Assembly (NCBI RefSeq): GCF_047948215.1
Contig: NC_134467.1
Span: 39,492,520-39,556,519, forward strand
Direction: 5' to 3'
Length of the DNA: 64,000 bases
Source of the DNA: Lycorma delicatula
Taxonomy: Eukaryota; Arthropoda; Insecta; Hemiptera; Fulgoridae
A program made the position numbers and the translations under genes. Under the pieces are notes generated by a model. That model saw only the letters and a list, made by a program, of their open reading frames with translations. It had not been told where the DNA came from and did not search any database. Below, piece by piece: positions 53,172 to 64,000 of the stretch (the stretch's first letter is position 1; each line of letters opens with the position of its first letter).

Positions 53172-54795
53172 CCCTTTGCACTTGGATGGCCAGTCGTGCT
53201 GGCCATACCACACTCCCAGTTAGCTCTTTGTTACAACTGCATTGAACGTATACACAGTTTGGATGGCCAGCCTGGCTGGCCACTTATGTTCCTGTGCTGA
53301 CTTGGCCACCAATATAACAGCTGTGCACGATCAGCTTAAAATATTTCAGCTTGTATTGAAAAAAAATTGCATCGGGTAATTTAATTAAAGAGATTAACGA
53401 CCTTACGACACTTACTTGTCACACTAAAAAGTAAAAATAATAGATTTTAATTAACATTTTTTTTGTTTGATTAGCACAAAAAATATAGTTATATTTGTTA
53501 GACTGGAAAATGAAACATTTTTAACCCTACATATAAAGTTCTCTTTTAAATTTCAATTAGGTTTAAATTTCTTTACCGAATGATATTTCTCAAAATATTG
53601 TCCTACATGAAGCTCAGGATTGTTTGGCAGGTTTTACAGTAAAATTTACTTCATTTTCTCACTCCACCGGTGCATCTGTCACTACACACCACGCACTCTT
53701 TTGCATTTCCTCCTTTCAATGGATATGGTAGGTGCAGTTTCCCATTTACCTTTCGTCTTTTGATAGGGATGGTCACCCTCGTTTGTTCAAATTTTTGAAA
53801 TTACCAACCGGTTGTTTTATTAATTCTTTTTTAAATATACGTTGTCGCACTTTTTCTTTACCTTCATTAAAATTGTAAAGTAGAAACACATTCACAATAC
53901 AATTTCTAACAACCAGAAAAACACTTTCCTCCATCACTTCACTGATTTTCTGGTAAATACATATGATGATGTATAAATGATCAGAAATATTGACTTCTCT
54001 CAAAGATTTTTTATATCTTACACACCGCTGTGGTTTTTCCACATTTTGTGTTATTCCATTTTAATCATATGCCTAACTGTTTTGGTTGTGTTGTAAAGCA
54101 TACTCAACATTGTGACATCATTAGAGTCTTTCCATAACAAAAGGAAATATTTGTTTTCTTTCCTAAACAGAATAATCTCACCTTTTTTTAATTTCACCAT
54201 ATTAACATTTTTCTTCTTAACTTGTCGATTTTTATTATTTGATCTCTTTGTTTGTACCTGAACCGTACAACAATTCTCAAATATCATCTGATCCTAAATT
54301 GACATGATCACAGATTATAAGAAATTAAAAAATAATAAAACAATAAATAAAAAAGTAAACTTTCACTAAATAATCCAGTAAATTTTGTGGTGTTACATAC
54401 ACACTTTGCACATTACAGTACTTTAGATAAGACCAGCGGAATGCAAACATGAACTACGATAAAGGTTATTATTATATACAGACTAAGTAATGGCTCAGCA
54501 GGACATAACAACGGGCGGGAAATTCGAATGTCTATTTAGTTCAAGAGTTGGCCAATATGATTCGGCACGATCCAGAAAAAATTAAAATGACGAATAAAAT
54601 AAAGATAAGGAACATTTCTTGGTCGGTCCTGGCCATCCAAGCATTTAAATGATTTTAACACGGCCAGTACAGCTGGCTACCCGAGCCAGGAGAATAGTAC
54701 CTGTGCAAATAATTCACAGTTGACAGAGAAATGGTGACCCAATATTACTGGTCACCCAGAAGACATTTTATAAAGAACACGTCTGAGTCAAAGGG
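53172..54795 (-). mobile_element. piggyBac-like element, internally deleted
   Basis: Left end CCCTTTGCACTTGG after TTAA (53168-53171). The right end, inverted, is CCCTTTGACTCAG, with a TTAA four bases further out (54800-54803). TTAA targets and CCCTTTG-type ends are typical of piggyBac. Subterminal palindromes with GGATGGCCAG occur at 53181 and 53259, with inverted relatives near 54630. About 1.6 kb against a usual 2.4 kb or more. Confidence 0.82.
53560..54287 (-). pseudogene. piggyBac transposase C-terminal part
   Basis: Minus frames: 54287-54051 (KKGEIILFRKENKYFLLLWK then SNDVTMLSMLYNTTKTV, the '..W.D.K.V..LST.HN' strand before the last catalytic Asp region), then 54042-53773 (YKKSLREVNISDHLYIIICI, with V-N-I-S-D where the family has G-V-D-x-x-D, and IVNVFLLYNF). 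Last comes a Cys-rich tail near 53740-53620 (CVVCSDRC, FYCKTC), the usual zinc-binding end. The N-terminal half and the first two catalytic Asp are deleted. Confidence 0.8.
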
Positions 54796-54803
54796 ATAGT
54801 TAA

Positions 54804-55649
54804 ACGGTAAAAATAATGTAAAAAAAAATTCCTGTCGTAAAAATATTTTATTTAGAATACTGGATTATATTTCAGAATGATGAGAAACAACCAATATTGC
54901 TATTATGTAAAACTTTGATTCTCCTTAATATTTTGTCTTATGTTAGCCCATTTTGATACTTAGAAATGTATGTCAAAAAGATGTATTTAATGCTGGCATT
55001 CATCAGTGTTTGATGAGTTGCATTCATCTACTGGATTCAAGATGTGAATTATTAATCCAATACTTTTCTGTTGATGGAAGAACTTTTTGCCAATATCACA
55101 AAAAGTGCCTTATAAAATCTTTTTTAAATAAAATTTTCTTATTCAACACAGAATATGAAAATACAAATTAACAAAACCGTTACATTTTTATAACATAAAT
55201 AAATACCAACCATTACTGAAGTCATTAAACATTTTTGTCAAAAAACAATTTTAAACTTTTATATGAAGATGCAATTTCATTGCATCTTCAACTAAATGTA
55301 AAATACCTATTAATTACATTTATTTTTGTTTACATTTAATTTCACTTATTAATTGTATTTTATTACTGCATCATAATTATCGTACTTAGAAATTATAAAA
55401 ATTGTAAACTTAATTTTAGATAAGATTTGATAAATATTCGATAATATTTTCTGGATTAAAAATTGTAATTATTGCCAATAAACAAAATAATTAATTATAT
55501 TTATACATTTAAATTATGAAATTACTACTTGGATATTTATTATGTAAAGAAGATGATGAAAGAGAAAACACTTAATATTGAAAATAACATTGAAAAAAAA
55601 AGTTTTGTAAACTTTTAAAAAGGCTAGATTATTGTTATTTTTCCCTTCT
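54804..55649. other. AT-rich non-coding; 12-bp perfect hairpin
   Basis: 55264-55275 and 55279-55290 form a perfect 12-bp hairpin (TGAAGATGCAAT, 3-nt loop). The frame 54953-55171 has no recognised domain. Confidence 0.45.
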
Positions 55650-57440
55650 ATTTTTTGAAGTGTTAAGAACATTGACTACTGTGGTCATTAGTCCCTTTCT
55701 ACATACACTTACATTTACACTTAAGTCTATATCTTTTCTTCCTTCTTTTTTCCATCTTCTTAAAGGCCTCGATTCCAAACTCCTATGTCAGAGGCCTCAG
55801 AAATGGATTCTTTTGATTCTCTGCAGTAAGTCGCAAAAGATCTTCTGCTGCCGGCATCAGATGACACCGGCTCTGATTGTGCAGTCAGCAGTGTAACAGT
55901 TAAGACTCAATGCATTCCCCGCTAAAACTTCTGGGCCGCTGAAGTACCCGCCTTCTCATTTAGAGGTCTTCATGCCTTCAAAGGCTCCCCATTTTTGTTT
56001 GTTCTAAATCCTCTTTTTCTAATAACTTTATTTCTGGATTTGCAGTTCCCTGCATATGGATATTTTAATCTGAACTTTTACTTTTGCAGTAGTTGGCTCA
56101 GGCTTTCTCTTGGTTTTGGCTTCATTTTACTACTATTCACAGACTTTACAAAGAGTTCTTTTCTTTGAAAATATCTGCTTTCTTCTACAACAGTTTTGGG
56201 CTATTTTCTCTTGATGGTTGACTCTTCAAATCTTATTGATGATATGTTCAGATATGTTTGCTGGGACCCATGCTAGTTCATAGATTATGTTCTTTGGAGC
56301 TACAGGGGTTGCAGCAACCTGTGCATATGACGCAACCTTTGGTGTTCTACTAAGAAAACTTTTCCTAGCTTCCACCTAGTTAAACTTATGTATTATCTTC
56401 ACTTCATGAATAGCTATTTTTTCCTGTAAGTCAGGCAATTTTGGGATCTTGTAGAGTGGTGTGCATGACAATTGGCACATACAGGTGGATCCCTGCATGG
56501 GTTATCAGGATGCAGTGGCTAACCACAAATGCAGATTTGTTTCCTGGTACATCATGCTGCTGTGTATCCAAATCAGTGACATCCCAAGCATCGCAGTGGA
56601 GTCGGGATAAAAGGATGTACATCCAATCTGTGAAATTCTGCCATTATTTACTCTGAACACTTTGGTTTATTGAAGGTCAGGACGTGCAATTTGGAGGGAA
56701 CAACTTCATTGTATCTGTATTCAATCGTCAACACACAATACTTCTTGGACATGTAATTCTTTGGCAATTTCTTCTTCGGTGCAGTTCAGTAAGTCCTTAC
56801 ACACAACAACACGCTTTGAGGTATTTAATACCTCAAATACCATTGAGGTTTGACCTCAATGTCTAGTACACTAATTTTCTTAACTTTTCAGTAACCATAA
56901 CATTTGTATGTCATTCATGGTGTCTACAAAATGTACAATACAATGGTGCTCTTCCTAACCTTCTTTACTGGTCCTCCAGCAACTTCTGTGTTGCCTTGAG
57001 CATCCATGAATGGTCTGATTTTGCCAAAATTTGCTTCCATTCTTCTAATAACCCAATATTTTTGTATCACTGCACTTCCTTTCAGTTGAAACTTTGTTAG
57101 ATCCGGCTACTATATATTTGAAACCTATTCTCCTTCGCTTCACTTGCGAAGACAAAGGTTATTACCAGGACCCTCTATACAGATTTTGAAGTATCCATAG
57201 TCGCCAGTCAATATGTCACAAGGTGAGGATGAAGAGAAAATTGGGCATGCATCGGATCATTGATCCTGCCTTGGGTCAACTGCCTGCCACAGATTTAACC
57301 TGGGCGGGGAGTCAGGTAGTGTCTGAGTCACGTCACCAACATTCCAGGGCTCACATGTAGCAGTAAGGGCTGCAATATTCTTACCCATAGGACAATCTCT
57401 GCCAATGGCTGAAGTGACTGACTTATGCTGGAATGCCAAG
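55650..57440 (-). pseudogene. Jockey-type LINE ORF1 (gag-like)
   Basis: Minus strand, several frames. RVVVCKDLLNCTEEEIAKEL and HVQEVLCVDD are the gag core. HPFIPTPLRCLGCH, FGYTAA, CTRKQICICG, PLHPDNPCRDPPVCANCHAH and HSTRSQNC form the CCHC zinc-knuckle array and its distinctive following box. The acidic/Ser-rich end includes SDAGSRRSFATYCRESKESI. The N-terminal part, around 57257-57439, is unplaced. About ten stops. The endonuclease-RT ORF expected next (at lower coordinates) is absent. Confidence 0.72.
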
Positions 57441-57889
57441 AAATGTTGAAAATGGCTGGCTTATTTTTGAATATGTATTATAAAACCGGTACATATATTT
57501 TCTTCTAGTGTAATATTTCTAAATAAAATTTGAATTTTTCTAACTTTTGTTGGTCTTATTAAACTTATTTACAAATTTTGTTGAGAATTAAATTCTCTTA
57601 AGTTTTGTTTTAAGACTTATGTGTTTATTACTTGTTTAACAATGTTATTGTGTGTCAAACATACAAACCAGGGGTTTTTTACCCCAATTTATTGGTTTTT
57701 ACCTCAAATTTAAAAAAAAACTACATGAATACAGTTCTGGTAACTGTTTATTCGATTAAAACCATAGTAAATGGTTTTTGACCTGAAAATTTTAGTATGA
57801 CCTCATTTCACTGGAGTAGCTGAAATCCGAGCGAAATCTTACACTAACTGTAACTCAAAAAATAAAAATTTTAGAACATTTACTTATAT
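57441..57889. other. AT-rich spacer
   Basis: No recognised feature. Confidence 0.4.
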
Positions 57890-58330
57890 GATTTTTTTTC
57901 ATTATTTTCACAAGAAGAATAGGTTATGAAAGTCCTGGGATAACTTTGTGATAGACTCTGTAAATAATAAGTTTGACAAGAATTTTTCAGATCGAGATTA
58001 CAAAGCATTTGCTGGTGCACGATTTCCGCAATATAATCATGCCTCCTAGTGTACTCGTTTGCCGCCAGTAATGAACATGCACTCAAAATGCGCTCTATGT
58101 TTTCTGAATACTGTCCACAAATTTAACATTTATCTTTGTTAATATCCTGACGTATTAAAATATACTTCCTACAATTTCTAGTATACCACCTGATTGGAAG
58201 TCAATTGTGAGTTTGTTTTTGCTGGACGCCCGTAGCGTGCTAATTTCCCTAGTAACTGTAAACCTCTTCATGCAACTGTGAAATGAAACTGCATTTTGTG
58301 AATAACAGTTTCTAAATGAATTATCCATCG
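57890..58330 (-). pseudogene. LINE RT C-terminal remnant (R2/R4-like tail?)
   Basis: Minus frame ICGQYSENIERILSACSLLA then ANEYTRRHDYIAEIVHQQML. The 'CxxC...ENIxHILxxCxxLAxxEYxxRHDxxAxIVHQxL' wording is the zinc-finger tail of certain LINE polyproteins. An upstream frame gives ITREISTLRASSKN-like sequence. No palm motifs here. Too short to place in a clade with certainty. Confidence 0.55.
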
Positions 58331-60119
58331 ATTAATATTCCTCATTCTAAACCTTAGATATAGAGCTCAATTTGGCTAGTAAGTTTTCAAATAAGTTTAA
58401 TATGTTTTATACAATTTTATCAAAGTGTTAAGTTTGTAGTTGAAGCATTAATGCCTCAAAAACATCCAGCCTTGGCTTCTTACTTTTATTATTTATTAAT
58501 CCAATTTTTAAACACACATAAATTAAAAAATATAATAATAACATATTAGTCTTAAAAAACACAACGCATCAAATTTGTAACATTCAGTTTCCTGTTTAAT
58601 GATTCTCTAACCTTTTTAAGATTTTTGCTGTTAAAAACAGAATGATCGGTAACTCCATTGAAGAAAGTGTGTTGCCACCAACTAGCTCTGAAAAGTCATC
58701 TGAAAGAAAAAATTCAAAATTTTGAAAACAAGCTATTTAGTATTCAATTAATTTTAAAAATTATATATTAATTAAGGTTATGCATACAACAATATATCTT
58801 ACAGCCATAAAAAAGGACATGGTAAATCCAGGTTTTGGGTTTAGGAATCAAAAAAAAAAAGAAAAATGAAAAAATTACATTGAAATTTTAAAATCATAAT
58901 TTATATAATATACAAAAATTTATTTTTAAAATAGCTTGTTAAAAACAAATTTAAAAAAACAATAAATAATCAATTAACACATCAGGTTATGTGTAAATTT
59001 ATGATCAGTTGATGTATTTAAATTTAGGAATGATTACAACACAATTTATAATTTATGATATGTTTTATTTCATCGATAAAAATTGTAATTAACAATATCA
59101 ATTAATATAGATGAATGACAGACATTTATACAAGTCTAATATAACATATACTTAATAATTGTGTAACTAAGGTTATTTTTAGTAAAAATGTTATTTTGAT
59201 GTGTTCAAAGTAGTGCAAATACCCATTTGTGATATAAATGGCGTGCCCATTTGGATTCCACTTACTGCTAACTATATCTAGGGAATACAAGAGGTAGGAG
59301 TAATTTTACTCCTACCTGTTTTTGGATAAAAGAAATAAATTTATTTTTTCTATTTCAATGGTTTTTATATCTGAAACACATGTAAAGCACTTAAGATATG
59401 AGAAGCACTAACCTGAGTTATTTTCTCTGATTATGATGATGTTCACTACAGATCCTGTAATGAGTCTTTATTCAAATAAGCTACATGTGACCTTTGCTCT
59501 CTTATAAACAGCTGAACATCTGTATTTCAATGGCCTTACTATACAAATGCAATATGTTTGGCTCAGTGAAAAAGGCACCAAGAAACCACTTTATTCTTCA
59601 AGTGAGGAGTGTTATCTCAATATGATTGAGAATACTTGTGCCAATTTCAGGATTGGCTTATATCTCATACCAATTGCGTTCAACCTTTTTTGTTACGGCA
59701 TTTAACATATATATATACAACTATACAACTTTATTTATTTTAATTCAGTTTTTACTTAAATTTCAGTACATTATAATTTAGAATAATAAAGCAACAACAA
59801 TACTGATACTAATTGATATTTAAATATTAATAATTTTATCACACGTGGCCTGTTGGTATGATTATACAATTAATAATTAAAAAACCCACTTACCAACAAT
59901 TCCTTTCTATACACATTCAAGCACTTTCAGAATAAAATTCCATCATCAGGAACTTAAAAAATATATGTTATAATCTTAATAAAACTAAAACTTCATCATG
60001 TAAATTTGTTTATGTAAAGTAATATAATATAACAGAGGTTGTCAAATGTTTAAAATTATGTCGACCCAATGTACTGTCATTATGAGTGTCTCCACCTTTA
60101 TCTGTTATATACTATGCTT

Positions 60120-60155
<36 letters not shown>

Positions 60156-61018
60156 ATTGTTAGTAAGTGGGATTTTAATTATTAATTATTTAAATATTAC
60201 TGACAGAAGTAATACTTTATGATATATAATTTAATATCACTTTGTTATTTTGACTGTCTTAAATATTAAAGCTCTTTATTTACTACTAGAAAAGGAAGAA
60301 AAAGATTAGGCAATTCTGTGGCTCTACCCATTTTGGATTACGCTTGTTTTTGATATCTCAACATATATATTAAACAAAAATCTTCAGTTACCAGTTTGTA
60401 AATATTCCAGTTACCTTCCTTGTAAATTTTGTCCTCTAAAAGTGCTGTCTAGAGGGAAAAATTATTTCAGAAATACTCTGTAGGTAATTTGCTCATTATT
60501 CTGGCTTATCTCTTACAAAGTATTTTCCTGTACTGTTACTGCATTACTCTTTGAGCATTTTTCACTGTCAGTAAGCTTCCTGAAACAGAAATAAAACGTT
60601 AGGTGCATTAGTAAAAGTTTTTTTTTTGTTTTAAAACAGCAGTATTAAAAGTTAAGTATGGTTTTGGAAAATGAAAGTATATTTTTTTACAAGAGATTTT
60701 ACAGCACATCTCACCAAAAATTCATACATAAGTTAATACATGAGCATGTGAAGCACCCTTGAATTACTGACCAATGCCTCCTACAGTTTCTTTTCTCCCA
60801 TTCTCAAATTACTTCATATTAGATTCTCAAAATACTTACAAAAAATTCATTTTTCTAGATCCTACAGGTCAAACTTAAGACTAAGATGATTTTTTTCCAC
60901 CTCTTTGATGTTTTGGTTTCCAAACCGTAGTTGTACTTTTGGACAATTACACCTTTTGAAGTATTTAAAAAAATACTAAAAAAATTTTTTTTTTACTGTC
61001 AAAGTACTCAAACAGATG
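58331..61018. other. AT-rich non-coding; hairpin and (AT)n
   Basis: A perfect 12-bp hairpin AGGTAGGAGTAA (59292-59303) with TTACTCCTACCT (59306-59317), 2-nt loop. (AT)n microsatellite at about 60123-60152. No gene recognised in about 2.7 kb. Confidence 0.5.
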
Positions 61019-61059
61019 TTTCTGTTCAAGAAAGAAACTTTTTCTTTCTTGAACAGAAA
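61019..61059. repeat. 19-bp perfect hairpin next to a SINE tail
   Basis: TTTCTGTTCAAGAAAGAAA (61019-61037), 3-nt loop, and its exact inverse 61041-61059. The left arm overlaps the SINE target duplication (61025-61039), so the right arm is an inverted copy of the target. Confidence 0.88.
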
Positions 61060-61355
61060 CTTTTTCTTTCTTTTTCCTGTTTAGCCTCCGGTAACTACCG
61101 TTCAGATAATAGTTCAGAGGATGAATGAGGATAATATGTACGAGTGTAAATGAAGTGTAGTCTTGTACATTCTCAGTTCGACCATTACTGAGATGTGTGG
61201 TTAATTGAAACCCAACCATCAAAGAACACCGGTATCCACGATCTAGTATTCATGTAAAAATAACTGGCTTTACTAGGACTTGAACGCTGGAACTCTCGAC
61301 TTCCAAATCAGCTGATTTGGAAAGACGCGTTCACCACTAGACCAACCCGGTGGGT
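61060..61355 (-). mobile_element. SINE copy 9
   Basis: Minus-strand full-length copy from TTTTTCTTTCTTTTTCCTG (inverted tail) to ACCAACCCGGTGGG (inverted head). Target duplication TTCAAGAAAGAAACT at 61025-61039 and 61356-61370, exact over 15 bp. Confidence 0.9.
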
Positions 61356-61370
61356 TTCAAGAAAGAAACT

Positions 61371-62619
61371 GTTTGAGAAAAAAAAAGTTTCTATAATCAC
61401 ACTCCGACAGAAATGTTTCTTTCTTGTTTAGAAGCATGATACAAATTTTGCTTAAACATGATACACATATTCAGTTTTTTAATTCTAGTTAGTTTAAGTT
61501 TTATAAATTTCCATTTCTGATACTTCACAGACAGCTGAACAATAATTTTTCCTAGTAATAGCATATTATCATTTGTGAATCTTACATCATTCAATATTTT
61601 TTAATACACACTTTTTCTTTTGTAAACCTTAACGGTTCAAATTTTGATAACATTTAGTCTTGGTACAATCCCAAACATTGTATTCTAATTTGTATTACTC
61701 AAATTCTAATTTGTATTATTTGTTCACTCTCGCTTGGAAAATGTTTCATAAAATAATATTAAATTAATAACTTATTATTAAAAGTTTAAAGCCTTTTTTA
61801 TTTGAATCAATGAAATTAAATTTTTTAATTTTCCTACTACTACCTTCCATTATTTCTTTACAGATTTAATTTAAAGTTTAAATTGTATCAGAAACCAGTA
61901 ATATCTTAAGTCTTAATGTTAGTGATGTTTACTAACTGTAAGAGTACACAAACTGTAAAAGTATTTTTGGATTTATGTGGAAGTATTTTTGGAAACCCAA
62001 AGGGGTTTTCTTTTGAAAATTAAACGGTAGAACAATATTGTTGCTATCATGCCAAAAGTCAAAAATTCAGTATTTTATTGAGATAATTTTTCATGTAGTT
62101 TTTAAGGAAAAAAAATCATTAACTGCATATCATCAATAAAACATGAGAAAATCTGTAAGTATAAAAATAAGGTAATTTGGTTCGTGTAAGAAGTCAATAT
62201 CAGTGAGTTAACACCCTCATCAATGCGAAAAAAAAAAATTATGATACGTTGAGTATTGTAAAAGTCAGACAACAGAATGCAGTGACCCCATTTGTAAATA
62301 TTACGGAAATCTTTTACTTATATTTGTTCCTAAAGATGCATTAAACGAGCTTATCATCTCTATGTAAATATCTACAAAAAATTGATGTGGACACCACATG
62401 ACTTCTTTGCACGCCTATTAAATTACATATAGAATTTTTATTTAAATCTAAAGTACATAAAATTTTATTTTATTAAGAACTTTTGATATTTATTTTTATT
62501 GTTATTATTGAATTATTATTTATCGTAATTTTTTTTACAATTGGAGGTTAATAATTCAAAAACGAACAAATTTAAATTTAAAAAAAAAAAGTTAAAAAAA
62601 AGGAGATGAAGTCTGATTC
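61371..62619. other. AT-rich non-coding stretch
   Basis: No feature recognised apart from A/T runs. Confidence 0.45.
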
Positions 62620-63425
62620 GAACCGATATGCCTTCCCCTAAGATCCAAATATTACATTTAACATTTTATATGGCTATAATTTTGGAACTAATGAAAATAA
62701 GTACCACTTACATCATTGAAAAGCTCTCAATGAGAGCTTATTACTATAGTTTTAAAAAAAATCCAAAATCCAAACCTTTTTGGATTTTTTGGACACTTTT
62801 TGTTCAGTCGATTCCAATCAAAAGGGAAGGTGCACTAGATGTTACAGCAGTCCTAAATACAAACCCACCGGGTTGGTCTAGTGGTGAACGCGTCTTCCCA
62901 AATCAGTTGATTTCGAAATCGAGAGTTCAAGTCCTAGTAAAGCCAGTTATTTTTACACGGATTTGAATACTAGATCGTGGATACCGGTCTTCTTTGGTGG
63001 TTGGGTTTCAATTAACCGCACATCTCAGGAATGGTCGAACTGAGACTGTACAAGACTACACTCATACATATCATCCTCTGAAGTGATAATATCAACTGGT
63101 TTGGAAGTCGAGAGTTTCAGCGTTCAAGTCCTAGTAAAGCCAGTTATTTTTACACGGATTTGAATACTAGATCGTGGATACCGGTGTTCTTTGTTGGCTG
63201 GGTTTCAATTAACCACACATCTCACGAATGGTCGACCTGAGACTGTACAAGACTACACTTCATTTACACTCATACCTCTGAAGTATTATCTAAACGGTAG
63301 TTACCGGAGGCAAAACAGGAGTAAGAAAAAGCCCTAAGTACAAAATTTCACCCTCCAGCTCGTTTTTGAGTTATGCGAGATACATACGTACGTACGTATG
63401 GATGTCACACCGTAACTAGTCCAAA
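62620..63425 (+). mobile_element. Unclassified dispersed element split by SINE dimer
   Basis: Flanks of the SINE dimer read continuously as one element: ATAATTTTGGAACTAATGAA, AGCTCTCAATGAGAGC palindrome (about 62725), then after the SINEs CCCTCCAGCTCGTTTTTGAG and GCGAGATACATACGTACGTA. I recall similar wording from dispersed insect repeats, but no ORF defines the class. Confidence 0.45.
62864..63330 (+). mobile_element. SINE copies 10 and 11, tandem dimer
   Basis: First unit 62864-63086 starts with a complete head (CCACCGGGTTGGTCTAGTGG) but stops at CCTCTGAAGTGATAA. The second unit, from about 63093, enters inside the head (TTGGAAGTCGAGAGTTTCAG) and has the full tail. One target duplication surrounds both: GTCCTAAATACAAA (62850-62863) and GCCCTAAGTACAAA (63331-63344), two mismatches, so the pair probably inserted as a unit. 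Confidence 0.85.
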
Positions 63426-63479
63426 TGGATTCAGAGATGGTCAAAATGGAGATTTACGTTAAAAGATTTACGTTAAAAT

Positions 63480-64000
63480 CTGAAAACCGAAAGTTAAGTC
63501 TGGACTATATGGTGGGTTGTCGTAAATTTCCTATTCAGATATTCTCAGTAAATCACGTGTCGGATCCGGAACATGTGGATGTGCATTATCGAATAGCAGG
63601 ACGATACCGTCAGTCAACCGCTCACGACGCTGATTTTTAATAGCGCGCCGCAACTTATGTAGAATTTCGCAGTAGGCTTCTGCAATTATAGTCGTTCCAC
63701 ATGGCATAAAATCGGTCAACAACATGCTAAACCGATCCCAGAAGATTGTAGCCATCAGTTCGTATCCAAATGGCTGTGGCTTGACCTTTGTCGGTCTGGT
63801 TGGTGATTGAGGATGACGCCATTCACTTGACTGCCGTTTTCTCCCTGGATTATAATACGAAATCTACGTTTCATCACCGGTAACAATTGAATTAAGAAAC
63901 TCATTACTTTTTTCTATGTAGCGAATTAAAAATTCTACAGCAGATCCCGTTCGAATTTTTTTAAGACGTTCCGTTAAGACGTGTGACATCCAAAGTTCAC
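63480..64000 (-). pseudogene. mariner transposase M4, runs off window
   Basis: Minus strand. VEFLIRYIEKSNEFLNSIVT then GDET with the conserved Trp changed to a stop (first Asp box), WRHPQSPTRPTKVKPQPFGY, MATIFWDRFSMLLTDFMPCG, VLLFDNAHPHVPDPTRDLLR (second Asp) and, after a shift, NPPYSPDLT (third Asp box). A mariner lineage different from M1/M2 (LTERLKKIRTGSAV linker). The 5' part lies beyond 64000. Confidence 0.85.

Noticed and set aside
54953..55171. 72-aa frame with several cysteines
   Set aside because: No consistent zinc spacing, no recognised domain, AT-rich context. Left unannotated.
57257..57439. Separate 60-aa minus gene
   Set aside because: Falls at the upstream end of the Jockey-type gag on the same strand; treated as part of that remnant.
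62600..62640. Pol III B box on minus strand (GGTTCGAATCAGAC)
   Set aside because: B-box-like wording but no A box at the right distance and no fold.
1..64000. CRISPR array or bacterial operon
   Set aside because: No spaced identical repeats with unique spacers. Introns, Pol III genes and LINEs point to a eukaryotic nuclear genome. AT-rich runs and microsatellites explain the repetition.

Overview
The window looks like a piece of an AT-rich insect nuclear genome, probably a hemipteroid insect, made almost entirely of transposable-element and endogenous-virus debris. I see no convincing host protein-coding gene. The organism guess rests on the element mix (mariner, Tc1-like, piggyBac, pogo, hAT, R1/Jockey-type LINEs, a tRNA-headed SINE with an A box and B box), a eukaryotic 5S rRNA gene and eukaryotic splice-site-like motifs. 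No species can be named from this sequence alone.

Layout. 0-25 kb: AT-rich non-coding DNA with SINE copies (142-440, 1303-1545, 8098-8380, 11653-11895, 20742-21026), a mariner (2012-3185), a MITE (5598-5798), a 21-bp degenerate tandem repeat (6055-6306), two old LINE reverse-transcriptase remnants on the minus strand (6640-7450, 10437-10830), a possible Penelope GIY-YIG scrap, a decayed Tc1-like transposase (12640-13340), a short mariner with intact ends (14576-15384) and a hAT MITE with an 8-bp target duplication (23563-23851). 25-31 kb: a fragment of 'LINE-A', then a decayed R1-clade LINE (5' region, zinc-knuckle gag, endonuclease, RT). 31-38 kb: a mariner fused to a pogo-like tail, three more LINE-A copies and a Tc1/mariner-type element. 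38.6 kb: a single 5S rRNA gene with a T-run terminator. 39.3-40.4 kb: an ankyrin-repeat pseudogene split by a LINE-A insertion with an exact 11-bp target duplication. 42.3-45.1 kb: a second LINE gag and LINE-A copy f.

45.1-52.4 kb is the most interesting part. I read it as the wreck of a Maverick/Polinton (adintovirus-like) element. It has about 1.1-kb inverted repeats at both ends, each carrying a RING-type zinc-finger gene. Between them lie an integrase-like fragment, a tail resembling a packaging ATPase, a fragment resembling the major capsid protein, a nuclease-like gene, a protein-primed family-B DNA polymerase fragment (minus strand), and an IAP-like BIR domain plus a further RING. All are truncated or frameshifted. 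The left repeat abuts a broken LINE, and the right repeat runs straight into the polymerase fragment.

53-64 kb: an internally deleted piggyBac-like element (53172-54795), a Jockey-type LINE gag and an RT tail on the minus strand (55650-58330), more SINEs (one with an inverted copy of its own target at the tail, one a tandem dimer), and a mariner remnant at the window edge. Homology calls are from motif recognition only; no search was run.
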